A stretch of DNA of 64,000 bases, from positions 1 to 64,000 of the forward strand of contig NZ_FOLB01000001.1 in assembly GCF_900112345.1 (NCBI RefSeq). Direction: 5' to 3'. The notes under the pieces were generated by a model. The model was not told where the DNA came from and did no database searches. It saw only the letters and a program-made list of their open reading frames with translations. The translations under genes were made by a program, and so were the position numbers. Origin of the DNA: Nocardioides terrae. Its GTDB lineage: Bacteria > Actinomycetota > Actinomycetes > Propionibacteriales > Nocardioidaceae. Below are positions 7,798-16,644 of this stretch, in pieces (the first letter of the stretch is position 1; each line of letters begins with the position of its first letter).

Positions 7798-8652
7798 TCA
7801 GTTGGTGCCGATGTGGACGTGGTCCATGTGGTTCGCGGTCGCCGAGCCGTGGTCGCCGTAGTCGCGCCACCCCTCGGAGGAGCGGACGGGCGTCCAGATG
7901 CGGTCCCACCAGATGAGGTCGTAGACGTCGAGCTCGGCGGCGTGCTCGTGCGCCCAGTCGGCGATCCGGTCGCCCAGCGCCTTGTCGCCGTAGACCATCA
8001 CGTCGAGCGCGTTGCCGGTGTTGTGCTCGGAGCGGGCGGCCAGGCCGCCGTACTCGCTCACCTCGGGGAAGGCGTGGCACACCGACCGGTAGACCTTGAT
8101 CGTCTGCGGCTTCAGGCCGTCCTCGACGCTCGAGTCAGGGCACGGCTGCATCGAGATGCCGGGCGGCTCGGGCAGCGGCTTGTCGTCGGCGAGATGACCG
8201 GCGGTCACCCAGCGTGCGGCGCCGTCGACCACGATCTCGACACGGCCGTCGAGCTCGCGACCGGTGACGAGCACCTTGGTGGCCTCCTTGGCCTCGCCGA
8301 CCTTGTCGGCGTGCTCGCCGGGGCGCTTCCACAGGTCCAGAGCGGCGGTCGTCCACTGCGTCTTGCCGGTGCGGGCCTTGACGGCCTGGCGGCGGTTGAG
8401 GGAGCGCGAGACGCTCGTGCCGCGGTCCTCCAGGGCGACGGCGGCCTTCGGGACGGACTTGCTGGCGGCCGTGCCGAGGTCCGCGGCGGCGGCCGTGATC
8501 TGGTCGTCGCCGGTGCCGGCGGAGGCCAGCCCGACGGTGACGGCGGCGGCGGTCGCCACGACGGCGACGGGCGCCGCCACGAGGGCGGCTCTGGGCAGCT
8601 TCGGTCCGAAGCGGCGGGCGTCGGTGTCCCGCTTGTGGCGTGCGTGTGCCAC
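7798..8652 (-). CDS. Secreted protein with ARB-07466-like C-terminal domain (possible cell-wall peptidase)
   Basis: A 284-aa exported protein. After a basic N-terminus, a hydrophobic segment (about residues 16-38, ALVAAPVAVVATAAAVTVGL) acts as signal peptide or anchor. A middle SH3-like part (about 95-135) follows, then a C-terminal domain with HNTGNALDV, WAHEHAAELDV, DLIWWDRIW and HMDHVHI. The paired His/Asp motifs HxxGxAxDV and HxDHVH resemble the M15-like/ARB-07466 domain seen in actinobacterial cell-wall hydrolases; catalytic activity is not proven. The start is GTG 8652. The frame stays open upstream, so a longer form is possible. About 160 bp of non-coding leader separates it from dus. 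Confidence 0.8.
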   Translation of the reverse strand: MAHARHKRDTDARRFGPKLPRAALVAAPVAVVATAAAVTVGLASAGTGDDQITAAAADLGTAASKSVPKAAVALEDRGTSVSRSLNRRQAVKARTGKTQWTTAALDLWKRPGEHADKVGEAKEATKVLVTGRELDGRVEIVVDGAARWVTAGHLADDKPLPEPPGISMQPCPDSSVEDGLKPQTIKVYRSVCHAFPEVSEYGGLAARSEHNTGNALDVMVYGDKALGDRIADWAHEHAAELDVYDLIWWDRIWTPVRSSEGWRDYGDHGSATANHMDHVHIGTN

Positions 8653-8812
8653 AGCGCTGATCCTTAGGCTCGGGATTGGGTACGTCGCCTCACCCGGTCC
8701 CACGACGGGAGAAACGAGTCCCCACTGAACCACATCGGTGCGAGCGTCTCGACATCGCCGGGGGCAGAACCGCGGGTGTCTCCAGTCACCCCGAGCGGTG
8801 AACGACCGGTGC
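8653..8812 (-). other. 160-bp intergenic leader upstream of the ARB-07466-like gene
   Basis: No gene is visible between the dus stop and this start. On the minus strand the stretch has several short complementary G/C blocks (GGGACCGGGTG, TACCCAATCCC) that could fold as a 5' untranslated RNA. In actinobacteria, cell-wall hydrolase genes are often controlled by c-di-AMP riboswitches, but the conserved core motifs of that class were not found, so no riboswitch is called. Confidence 0.3.
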
Positions 8813-9934
8813 TCAGCCGCCGGAGACGGTGTCCTCGGCGATCTCACAGCCGATGCCGTCGGTGTCGTCGAGCCACCCCTCGGGCAGCACGACCTTCTCG
8901 CGGGGGGCGCCCTGCCGGCCGCGGGGCGCACCGAGCTCGGACACCGGGAACGCCTCCTCCGGGTCGAGCTCGTCGAGCAGGGCGTCGAGGTCGGCGAGGC
9001 TCCTGACCAGGCCGAGGTCGCGCCGCATGGCGCCGCCGGCCGAGAAGCCCTTGAGGTACCACGTGACGTGCTTGCGGAACTCCTTGCAGCCACGCTCCTC
9101 ACCCATGTGCCGGCAGAGCAGCTCGGCGTGGCGGCGCATCATGGTGGACACCTCGCCGAGGGTGGGCAGCGTGGCCACCGACTCCCCGGCGAACGCGGCG
9201 GCGAGGTCGCGGAAGAGCCAGGGCCGGCCGAGGCAGCCGCGGCCGACGACGACGCCGTCGACACCGGTCTGCTCGACCATGCGCAGGGCGTCGGCGGCCT
9301 CCCAGACGTCGCCGTTGCCGAGGACGGGGATCGTCGTCACGCTCGCCTTGAGCGCCGCGATGGCGTCCCAGTCGGCGAGGCCGGAGTAGGCCTGCGAGAC
9401 GGTCCGGCCGTGCAGGGCGATCGCGGCGATCCCGCTCTCCTCGGCGATCCGGCCGGCGTCGAGGTAGGTCAGGTGGTCGGCGTCGATGCCCTTGCGGGTC
9501 TTCATCGTGACCGGCACGCCGTAAGGCTCGGCGGCCGTGACGGCGTGCCGCAGGATCTCGCCGAGCAGGTTGCGCTTCCACGGCAGCGCCCCCCCGCCGC
9601 CCTTGCGGGTGACCTTGGGCACCGGGCAGCCGAAGTTGAGGTCGATGTGGGCGACGCCGTATTCGGCGCACAGGATCTCGGCCGCCTTGCCGACGTAGAC
9701 CGGGTCGGTGCCGTAGAGCTGCACCGACCGCACGGTCTCGAGATCGTCGAACACGAGCATGTCCTTGGTGTGCTGGTCGCCCTCCACGAGGCCGCGGGAG
9801 GTGATCATCTCGCAGACGTAGAGGCCCGCGCCCTGCTCGGCGCACAGCCGGCGGTACGCCGCGTTGGTGATGCCCGCCATCGGCGCGAGCACCACCGGCG
9901 TGGCGATCTCGAGGTTGCCGAGCCGGAGGGTCAT
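8813..9934 (-). CDS. dusB: tRNA-dihydrouridine synthase
   Basis: FMN enzyme that reduces uridines in the tRNA D-loop using NADPH. The 373-aa product begins TLRLGNLEI and APMAGITN, contains the catalytic Cys in NFGCPVPKV (C103), the FMN-binding segment MKTRKG, HGRT and GNGDV, and a C-terminal helical domain. The ATG at 9934 is preferred over one three codons upstream: it matches homologue N-termini and is preceded by GACAAT and seven bases, fitting a leaderless start. It follows the lipoprotein gene by about 40 bp. Confidence 0.93.
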   Translation of the reverse strand: MTLRLGNLEIATPVVLAPMAGITNAAYRRLCAEQGAGLYVCEMITSRGLVEGDQHTKDMLVFDDLETVRSVQLYGTDPVYVGKAAEILCAEYGVAHIDLNFGCPVPKVTRKGGGGALPWKRNLLGEILRHAVTAAEPYGVPVTMKTRKGIDADHLTYLDAGRIAEESGIAAIALHGRTVSQAYSGLADWDAIAALKASVTTIPVLGNGDVWEAADALRMVEQTGVDGVVVGRGCLGRPWLFRDLAAAFAGESVATLPTLGEVSTMMRRHAELLCRHMGEERGCKEFRKHVTWYLKGFSAGGAMRRDLGLVRSLADLDALLDELDPEEAFPVSELGAPRGRQGAPREKVVLPEGWLDDTDGIGCEIAEDTVSGG

Positions 9935-9974
9935 GGCACCCATTGTCCGACGTCGGCGCGTCGAGTCCGAATCG

Positions 9975-10700
9975 TCAGGACGTCGGCGAGGACGACGCGG
10001 TGGAGGTCGGTGAGGACGTGGGCGAGGACGTGGGCGAGGACGTGGGCGAGGACGTCGTGGTCGGTGATGACGCGGATGATGCGTCCGCGGGCCGCCACAC
10101 GATCGGGTCGAACTCCTGGGTCGGCCGGAAGGCGGCGCCGACGAGCTGGCCGTGGTCGGGGACGAGGAAGACCAGGCACACCGCGGCGTTGGCGCCCGGT
10201 CCGAACGACTTGGGCAGCGCGCTCGGGTGGCACGGCTTGAAGGTCTCCTTGAAGACCGCCGCCTCGACGAGGGCGTCGGCGGAGTCCTCGCCGTAGATCG
10301 GCACCGGGAAGCCACCGAGGTCGGTGATGCCGACGTTGCTCACGCGGGCTCGCACGAAGTAGGGCGAGTAGGTCCTCGTCGCCTTGTCGACGCGCCAGTC
10401 GCGGAAGCTCTTCCGGTAGGTCGTCGGTTCCACGCTGTCCACCGTGACCTGCAGCGTTCCGACCACGTCCTGGCGCGGCTGCCAGGCGATCGTGGCGTTC
10501 TCGGCCAAGGTGAGCTCGCTGCCCGGCTCGGTGAGGACGGTGCCCGACGGCGCGCCCGAGGGGTAGGCGGTCGTCGCCGCGGCCGACGGTGTCCGGGTGG
10601 TCGTGGCCGCCGGCTCGTCGGCGTCGTCTGAGCAGCCGGTCAGCGCGGCGACCAGCAGCCCGACGACCAGGATCGGGCCCAGCCCTCCGCGGCGTGACAC
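9975..10700 (-). CDS. Secreted lipoprotein with C-terminal Ser-Pro-Thr repeats
   Basis: A 241-aa predicted lipoprotein. The signal peptide has a lipobox ending LTGC (Cys at about residue 22), followed by a Thr/Ala-rich linker. A beta-rich domain at about 60-200 contains a stretch on extracellular ligands (VRARVSNVG), resembling DUF4352-type immunoglobulin-like domains. It ends in repeated SSPT units. The start is GTG 10700, one base after the glyS stop, so translation is probably coupled. Function is unknown. The C-terminal repeats correspond to a 12-bp DNA repeat. Confidence 0.8.
   Translation of the reverse strand: MSRRGGLGPILVVGLLVAALTGCSDDADEPAATTTRTPSAAATTAYPSGAPSGTVLTEPGSELTLAENATIAWQPRQDVVGTLQVTVDSVEPTTYRKSFRDWRVDKATRTYSPYFVRARVSNVGITDLGGFPVPIYGEDSADALVEAAVFKETFKPCHPSALPKSFGPGANAAVCLVFLVPDHGQLVGAAFRPTQEFDPIVWRPADASSASSPTTTSSPTSSPTSSPTSSPTSTASSSPTS
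10012..10059 (-). repeat. 12-bp tandem repeat encoding SSPT units
   Basis: GAGGACGTGGGC (plus-strand reading) is repeated three times exactly, with a fourth imperfect unit. On the minus strand it encodes Ser-Ser-Pro-Thr within the lipoprotein tail. Such in-frame repeats can change copy number by slippage without breaking the frame. Confidence 0.85.
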
Positions 10701-10701
10701 C

Positions 10702-12099
<1,398 letters not shown>

Positions 12100-12197
12100 G
12101 GGGTCCTGCTTCCTTCGGTACGACGGCGTGGTGGGCGCTCAGCCTATCGAGTGCGCCGTCGGTCCACCGCCTCCGGGCCACGCGGTGCAGACCATGT

Positions 12198-12234
12198 TTG
12201 ACAACGATTCTCATTGCGAGTGAGAATCATTGTC
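12198..12234 (+). promoter_or_regulatory. Zur operator covering the znu promoter
   Basis: Bases 12200-12234 form a 16+3+16 inverted repeat, GACAACGATTCTCATT-gcg-AGTGAGAATCATTGTC, with 14 of 16 positions paired. The GATTCTCA/TGAGAATC core is typical of Zur boxes. TTGACA (12198-12203) and GAGAAT (12222-12227), 18 bp apart, form a promoter lying inside it. The operator ends on the base before the znuA ATG, so a bound Zur would cover the entire promoter and start site. Binding is inferred from the motif and from zur being in the operon. Confidence 0.85.
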
Positions 12235-13203
12235 ATGCCGAAGCTCGTGTCCCTCGCCGCCGCCGCCGCCGTCCTCGCCGCCGGGTCGCTGACCGGCTGC
12301 GCCGCCTTCTCGGACTCCGCCACGACGAGCGACGACGGGAAGCTGACCGTGGTGGCGGCGTTCTACCCGCTGCAGTTCGTCGCCCAGCGCGTCGCGGGCG
12401 ACCGGGTCTCCGTCGGCGACCTGACCCGGCCGGGGCAGGAGCCGCACGACCTCGAGCTCTCGCCCAAGCAGACCGGCGACGTGGCGGCCGCCGACCTGGT
12501 CGTCTACGAGAAGGGACTGCAGGCCTCGGTCGACGCTGCGGTGGGGCAGTCGGCTGCGAAGACCGTCGACGCTGCCGACGTCGCCGGGCTGGAGCCGATG
12601 AGCCACGGCGGCCATGACGACGTCGATCACAGCGGCGCCGGCGAGACCGCCGACGAGGAGGCCGAGGAGGCGCACGACCACGGCGACCTCGACCCTCACT
12701 TCTGGCAGGATCCGCTCAAGCTGGCGCGGGTCGCCGACGCGGTGGCGGACCGCCTGGCCTCGCTCGACCCGGCCAACGCGTCGACGTACCGCTCCAACGC
12801 CGAAGCACTGGACACCGAGCTGACCAGGCTGGACCAGGAGTTCAGCGCCGGCCTGTCGCACTGCGAGCGGGACACGATCGTGGTCTCGCACAACGCCTTC
12901 GGCTACCTGGGGCGCTACGGCCTCTACGTCGAGCCGATCGCGGGCCTCTCCCCCGACGCCGAGCCGACCCCGGCCGACCTGGGCAGGTTGCACCAGCTGA
13001 TCACGTCCGAGGGCATCACCACGGTGTTCGGTGAGAGGCTGGTCCCCGCGGAGCTCTCGCGGACGCTTGCGAAGGACATGGGCATCACCACGGTCGTGCT
13101 CGACCCGATCGAGGGGCTGACCGACGAGACCGCCGACGAGGACTACCTTTCCCTGATGCGTGCCAACCTGAAGGCTCTCGAGGAAGCGAACGGATGCCAG
13201 TGA
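12235..13203 (+). CDS. znuA: Zinc ABC transporter substrate-binding lipoprotein
   Basis: Captures Zn2+ outside the membrane for the ZnuBC importer. The 322-aa product has a lipoprotein signal ending LTGC (Cys22), the fold of cluster A-I metal-binding proteins with metal His residues in PHDLE, DPHFW and VVSHNAF, and a flexible His/Asp/Glu-rich loop (about residues 122-155, with HGGH, HDHGD) typical of zinc rather than manganese proteins. The ATG at 12235 directly follows the operator; upstream ATG codons lie inside it. It overlaps znuC by 10 bp. Confidence 0.93.
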   Translation: MPKLVSLAAAAAVLAAGSLTGCAAFSDSATTSDDGKLTVVAAFYPLQFVAQRVAGDRVSVGDLTRPGQEPHDLELSPKQTGDVAAADLVVYEKGLQASVDAAVGQSAAKTVDAADVAGLEPMSHGGHDDVDHSGAGETADEEAEEAHDHGDLDPHFWQDPLKLARVADAVADRLASLDPANASTYRSNAEALDTELTRLDQEFSAGLSHCERDTIVVSHNAFGYLGRYGLYVEPIAGLSPDAEPTPADLGRLHQLITSEGITTVFGERLVPAELSRTLAKDMGITTVVLDPIEGLTDETADEDYLSLMRANLKALEEANGCQ

Positions 13204-13979
13204 CCCCGATCGCGCTCAGCGGTGGCGTCGTCGCCATCGGCGGGCGACCGATCCTGCGTGGGATCAACCTCACCGTCGAGGCGGGCGAGTTCGTCGCGCT
13301 GATGGGCGCCAACGGCTCGGGCAAGTCCACCCTGGTGCGGGCGTTGACCGGCCTCCGGCCGCTGGCTGGGGGCCGCCTGGAGCTGTTCGGCACGCCGTTC
13401 GACGAGTTCGAGGACTGGCGCCGGATCGGCTTCGTGCCCCAGCGGACCGGTGCCACGTCGGGGGTCCCGGCGAGCGTCTGGGAGATCGTCGCCTCCGGCC
13501 GGCTCACGCACCGCCGGCTCTTCCGGCCGATGAGCAGGATCGACCGGGCGGCGATCGACGACGCCCTCGAGGTGGTCGGCCTGGCCGACAAGGCCCGGGA
13601 CGGTGTCGCGACGTTGTCGGGCGGCCAGCAGCAGCGCGTCCTCATCGCCCGGGCGCTCGCGGGCGAGCCGGAGCTGTTCTTCCTCGACGAGCCGACCGCC
13701 GGCGTCGACCTACCCAACCAGTACGCCCTCGCGGACGCCCTCGGCCAGCTGAAGGCACGCGGTTCGACCATCGTGCTCGTCGCCCACGAGCTCGGCCCGC
13801 TCGAGCCTCTGGTCGAGCGCGCGGTCGTCATGCGCGACGGCCGCAAGGTGTACGACGGCCGCCCGCTCGCCCACGCCGACGTGCACGCGGCACATCACGA
13901 GTCGCCGTACGCCTTGCACGTCGACCACGCGCCACGTGTGGTCGCCCCGCTCGAGAGCGACCAGGCGGACGTCCGATGA
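13194..13979 (+). CDS. znuC: Zinc ABC transporter ATP-binding protein
   Basis: ATPase of the zinc importer. The 261-aa product has Walker A GANGSGKST (about 38-46), Q-loop FVPQRTG, signature LSGGQQQRV and Walker B LFFLDEPTAG, followed by the switch His in VAHE. The C-terminus is His-rich (HADVHAAHHE). Overlaps with both neighbours (10 bp upstream, 4 bp downstream) indicate coupled translation. Confidence 0.94.
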   Translation: MPVTPIALSGGVVAIGGRPILRGINLTVEAGEFVALMGANGSGKSTLVRALTGLRPLAGGRLELFGTPFDEFEDWRRIGFVPQRTGATSGVPASVWEIVASGRLTHRRLFRPMSRIDRAAIDDALEVVGLADKARDGVATLSGGQQQRVLIARALAGEPELFFLDEPTAGVDLPNQYALADALGQLKARGSTIVLVAHELGPLEPLVERAVVMRDGRKVYDGRPLAHADVHAAHHESPYALHVDHAPRVVAPLESDQADVR

Positions 13980-15004
13980 GCCCCGCCGAGCTGTTCGCGC
14001 AGCCGTTCATCCAGCGCGCCCTCATCGCCGCCTTCTTCACCGGCCTCGCGGCGCCCGCCGTCGGCACCTACCTCGTGCAGCGCCGGCTCTCGCTGATGGG
14101 CGACGGCCTCGGCCACGTGGCCGTGACAGGGGTCGCGCTCGGTCTGCTCACCCACACCTCGCCGACCTGGACCGCCGTCGTCGTCGCCGTGTTCGGCGCC
14201 GCCGTCATCGAGCTGATCCGTGAGCGCGGCAGCGCGAACGGGGACGTCGCCCTGGCCCTGCTCTTCTACGGCGGCCTCGCCGGCGGCGTCCTGCTCACCG
14301 GCATCGGCGGCGAGTCGGCGACCCACCTCCAGGAGTACCTCTTCGGGTCGATCCTGACCATCGACGTCACCGACGTCATCATCACGATGGTGCTCGCTGC
14401 GGTCGTCATCGCTCTCGGCGTCGGGCTCGCTCCGCAGCTGTTCGCCGTCTCGCAGGACCAGGAGTTCGCGAAGGTCTCCGGGCTCCGGGTGCGCGGCTAC
14501 AACCTGCTCGTCGCGGTGCTCGCCGCGGTCAGCGTCACCGTGGCGATGCGCACCGTCGGGCTGCTGCTGGTCAGCGCGCTGATGGTCGTTCCGGTCGCGA
14601 CCAGCCAACAGGTCGCGCGGTCGTTCCGGACGACGCTCGGGGGAGCGATGGCACTCGGCACCTTCGCCTCCCTGGGCGGCCTGGTCATCTCGATCTTCGC
14701 CTCCTACAAGGCCACCGTCGCGCCCGGCGCGACCATCGTCGTGCTCGCGCTGGCCTGCTTCGCGATCACGTGGCCGATCGGCTCGCTGCTGCGCCGCCGC
14801 CGTCGGCTCGCGGAGCCCTTCCCGGTCGATCCCGTGGCGCCGGTCCTCCACGAGGAGTGCGAGAACACCCACGACCACCAGCACGGTCCCGACTGCGGCC
14901 ACCTCGCCGTCGAGCACGGGGACCACGTCGACTACGTCCACGACGGGCACCGGCACGCGGTGCACGTCGACAAGGCGGGAGCGCGCCACTATGACGAACA
15001 CTGA
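13976..15004 (+). CDS. znuB: Zinc ABC transporter permease with His-rich cytoplasmic tail
   Basis: Membrane channel of the importer. The 342-aa product has about eight hydrophobic helices within residues 10-270 and the ABC-3 permease motif GDGLGHVAVTGVALG near residue 42. A tail of about 50 residues (about 292-342) is very unusual in composition: repeated H and D with HDHQHGPDCGH, HGDHVDYVHDGHRH and a terminal YDEH. ZnuB proteins usually end soon after the last helix, so this is an added metal-binding extension. ATGA overlaps the znuC stop. Confidence 0.94.
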   Translation: MSPAELFAQPFIQRALIAAFFTGLAAPAVGTYLVQRRLSLMGDGLGHVAVTGVALGLLTHTSPTWTAVVVAVFGAAVIELIRERGSANGDVALALLFYGGLAGGVLLTGIGGESATHLQEYLFGSILTIDVTDVIITMVLAAVVIALGVGLAPQLFAVSQDQEFAKVSGLRVRGYNLLVAVLAAVSVTVAMRTVGLLLVSALMVVPVATSQQVARSFRTTLGGAMALGTFASLGGLVISIFASYKATVAPGATIVVLALACFAITWPIGSLLRRRRRLAEPFPVDPVAPVLHEECENTHDHQHGPDCGHLAVEHGDHVDYVHDGHRHAVHVDKAGARHYDEH

Positions 15005-15401
15005 CCAGCCCACCGACCAGGCGGGACTCCGGCCGACCAAGCAGCGACTGGCGGTCGCTTCCGCGCTGGCCGAGACCGAGGGCTTCCAGTCCGCCCAGGA
15101 GATCCACGACCTGCTCGGCAGGCGCGGCGACTCCGTCGGCCTGGCCACTGTCTACCGCACCCTGCAGCGGCTGGCCGAGGCCGGCGACGTCGACATGATG
15201 CGCACCGAGGACGGCGAGGCGATCTACCGCCGCTGCTCCGACAGCCACCACCATCACCTCGTCTGCCGCACCTGCGGTCGGACGGTCGAGGTCGAAGGGC
15301 CTGCCGTCGAGCGGTGGACCAGCGCGATGGCCGCCGAGCACGGCTACGCCGACGTCTCCCACACCCTGGAGATCTTCGGCACCTGTCGCGACTGTCAGTA
15401 G
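14991..15401 (+). CDS. zur: Zinc uptake regulator, Fur family
   Basis: Predicted zinc-dependent repressor of its own operon. The 136-aa product has a winged helix (recognition region VGLATVYRTLQRL, about 49-61), a His run at 86-89 and the two CxxC pairs C92/C95 and C132/C135 that hold the structural zinc. The short C-terminus and VCRTCG fit Zur rather than Fur. It overlaps the znuB end by 14 bp, so it is co-transcribed and autoregulated through the operator at 12200-12234. Confidence 0.92.
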   Translation: MTNTDQPTDQAGLRPTKQRLAVASALAETEGFQSAQEIHDLLGRRGDSVGLATVYRTLQRLAEAGDVDMMRTEDGEAIYRRCSDSHHHHLVCRTCGRTVEVEGPAVERWTSAMAAEHGYADVSHTLEIFGTCRDCQ

Positions 15402-15409
15402 CGGCGGGC

Positions 15410-15796
15410 TCAACCCGCGACCGCTGCGACCGCCTCGACCTCGATGACGACATCGGGGCGGAAGAGGCCGGCCACCTGGACCAGCGAGCTCGCCGGCGGG
15501 TGCTCGACGTCGACGAACTCGTCGCGGATCGCGCGGACCAGCGGCAGCTCGTCGGTCGTGGTCACGAAGTAGGTCAGCTTCACCACGTCCGACCAAGCCG
15601 CACCGGCCGCGCCGAGCGCCAGGCCCAGGTTGCGGAACGTCTGCCGGGTCTGCGCCTCCCACCCCTCGGACACGACGCCGTCGGCGGTCAGGCCCACCTG
15701 GCCCGAGAGGAACACCAGCCGGCGCCCCGGCTCGACGGAGACGGCGTGGCTGTAGCCGAGCGGGGTGGGCAGGGTCGACGGGGCGTGGAACTCCAT
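15410..15796 (-). CDS. RidA family enamine/imine deaminase
   Basis: RidA proteins hydrolyse reactive 2-aminoacrylate and related imines. The 128-aa product has the family landmarks LVFLSGQVG, a helix with RQTFRNLGLAL and the C-terminal strand VIEVEAVA. The usual catalytic Arg of true RidA (in an R-x-x-V/I segment before the last strand) is not evident, since the sequence reads GLFRPDVVIEVE, so it may be a RidA paralogue. TACGGT and six bases precede the ATG (leaderless layout). It converges with zur, 8 bp between stops. Confidence 0.88.
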   Translation of the reverse strand: MEFHAPSTLPTPLGYSHAVSVEPGRRLVFLSGQVGLTADGVVSEGWEAQTRQTFRNLGLALGAAGAAWSDVVKLTYFVTTTDELPLVRAIRDEFVDVEHPPASSLVQVAGLFRPDVVIEVEAVAAVAG

Positions 15797-15838
15797 GCCG
15801 TCACCGTAGGGCCGTCGCGGAACGACGGCGACCGGGAT

Positions 15839-16633
15839 TCAGCCGAGCTGGCCGGGCTGGACGCTCTCCTGGGTGCCGCCGTAGCGGCGGTCACGCCGCG
15901 CGTAGGTCTCGCAGGCCGCCCAGAGGTGGCGGCGGTCGACGTCGGGCCAGAGCACGTCGGTGAAGACCATCTCCGAGTACGCCGCCTGCCACAGCATGAA
16001 GTTGGAGAGCCGCTGCTCGCCCGATGTACGCCAGATGAGGTCGGCGTCGGGAAGCTCGGGCACGTAGAGGTAGCGCGCGAAGACCTTCTCGTCGACCTTG
16101 TCCGGGTTGAGCCGGCCGGCGGCGACGTCCTGAGCGATGCGCTTGGCGGCGTCGGCGAGCTCGGCGCGGCCACCGTAGTTGACGCACATGGTGAGGGTGC
16201 AGACATCGTTGTCCTTCGTGAGCTCCTCGGCGACCTGGAGCTCCTTGATGACCGACTTCCACAGCCGCGGCGTCCGGCCGGCCCACCGCACGCGTACGCC
16301 GAGCTCGTGCATCTCGTCGCGTCGGCGCCGGATCACGTCCCGGTTGAAGCCCATCAGGAACTTCACCTCGTCGGCGGAGCGTGACCAGTTCTCGGTGGAG
16401 AACGCGTAGGCGCTGATCGCCTTGACGCCGAGCTCGATCGCACCCTCGACCACGTCGAAGAGCGACGACTCCCCCTCCTCGTGGCCCCTGGTGCGGGGCA
16501 GCCCCCGCTGCTTGGCCCAACGGCCGTTGCCGTCCATGATCACCGCGACGTGCTTCGGGACGAGGTCCTTGGGGATGGACGGCGGCGTCGCGCCGGACGG
16601 GTGCGGGGCGGGCTGACGGACCTGACGCTTCAC
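15839..16633 (-). CDS. uppS: Isoprenyl transferase (undecaprenyl/decaprenyl diphosphate synthase)
   Basis: Makes the cis-polyprenyl diphosphate carrier for cell-wall precursors. The 264-aa product has MDGNGRWA (catalytic Asp near residue 34), GHxxG as RGHEEGE, FSTENW, and RTSGEQRLSNFMLWQ with the conserved C-terminal E in YSE. The start is GTG 16633, chosen because homologues begin with a short basic stretch here; no clear ribosome binding site. It lies 11 bp after the YibE/F stop. Actinobacteria often carry two cis-prenyltransferases, so product length is not certain. Confidence 0.93.
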   Translation of the reverse strand: MKRQVRQPAPHPSGATPPSIPKDLVPKHVAVIMDGNGRWAKQRGLPRTRGHEEGESSLFDVVEGAIELGVKAISAYAFSTENWSRSADEVKFLMGFNRDVIRRRRDEMHELGVRVRWAGRTPRLWKSVIKELQVAEELTKDNDVCTLTMCVNYGGRAELADAAKRIAQDVAAGRLNPDKVDEKVFARYLYVPELPDADLIWRTSGEQRLSNFMLWQAAYSEMVFTDVLWPDVDRRHLWAACETYARRDRRYGGTQESVQPGQLG

Positions 16634-16644
16634 GAGGCAGCAGC

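Noticed and set aside
8653..8812. c-di-AMP (ydaO-type) riboswitch before the ARB-07466-like gene
   Set aside because: The conserved core segments expected of that class could not be located; only loose G-rich similarity is present.
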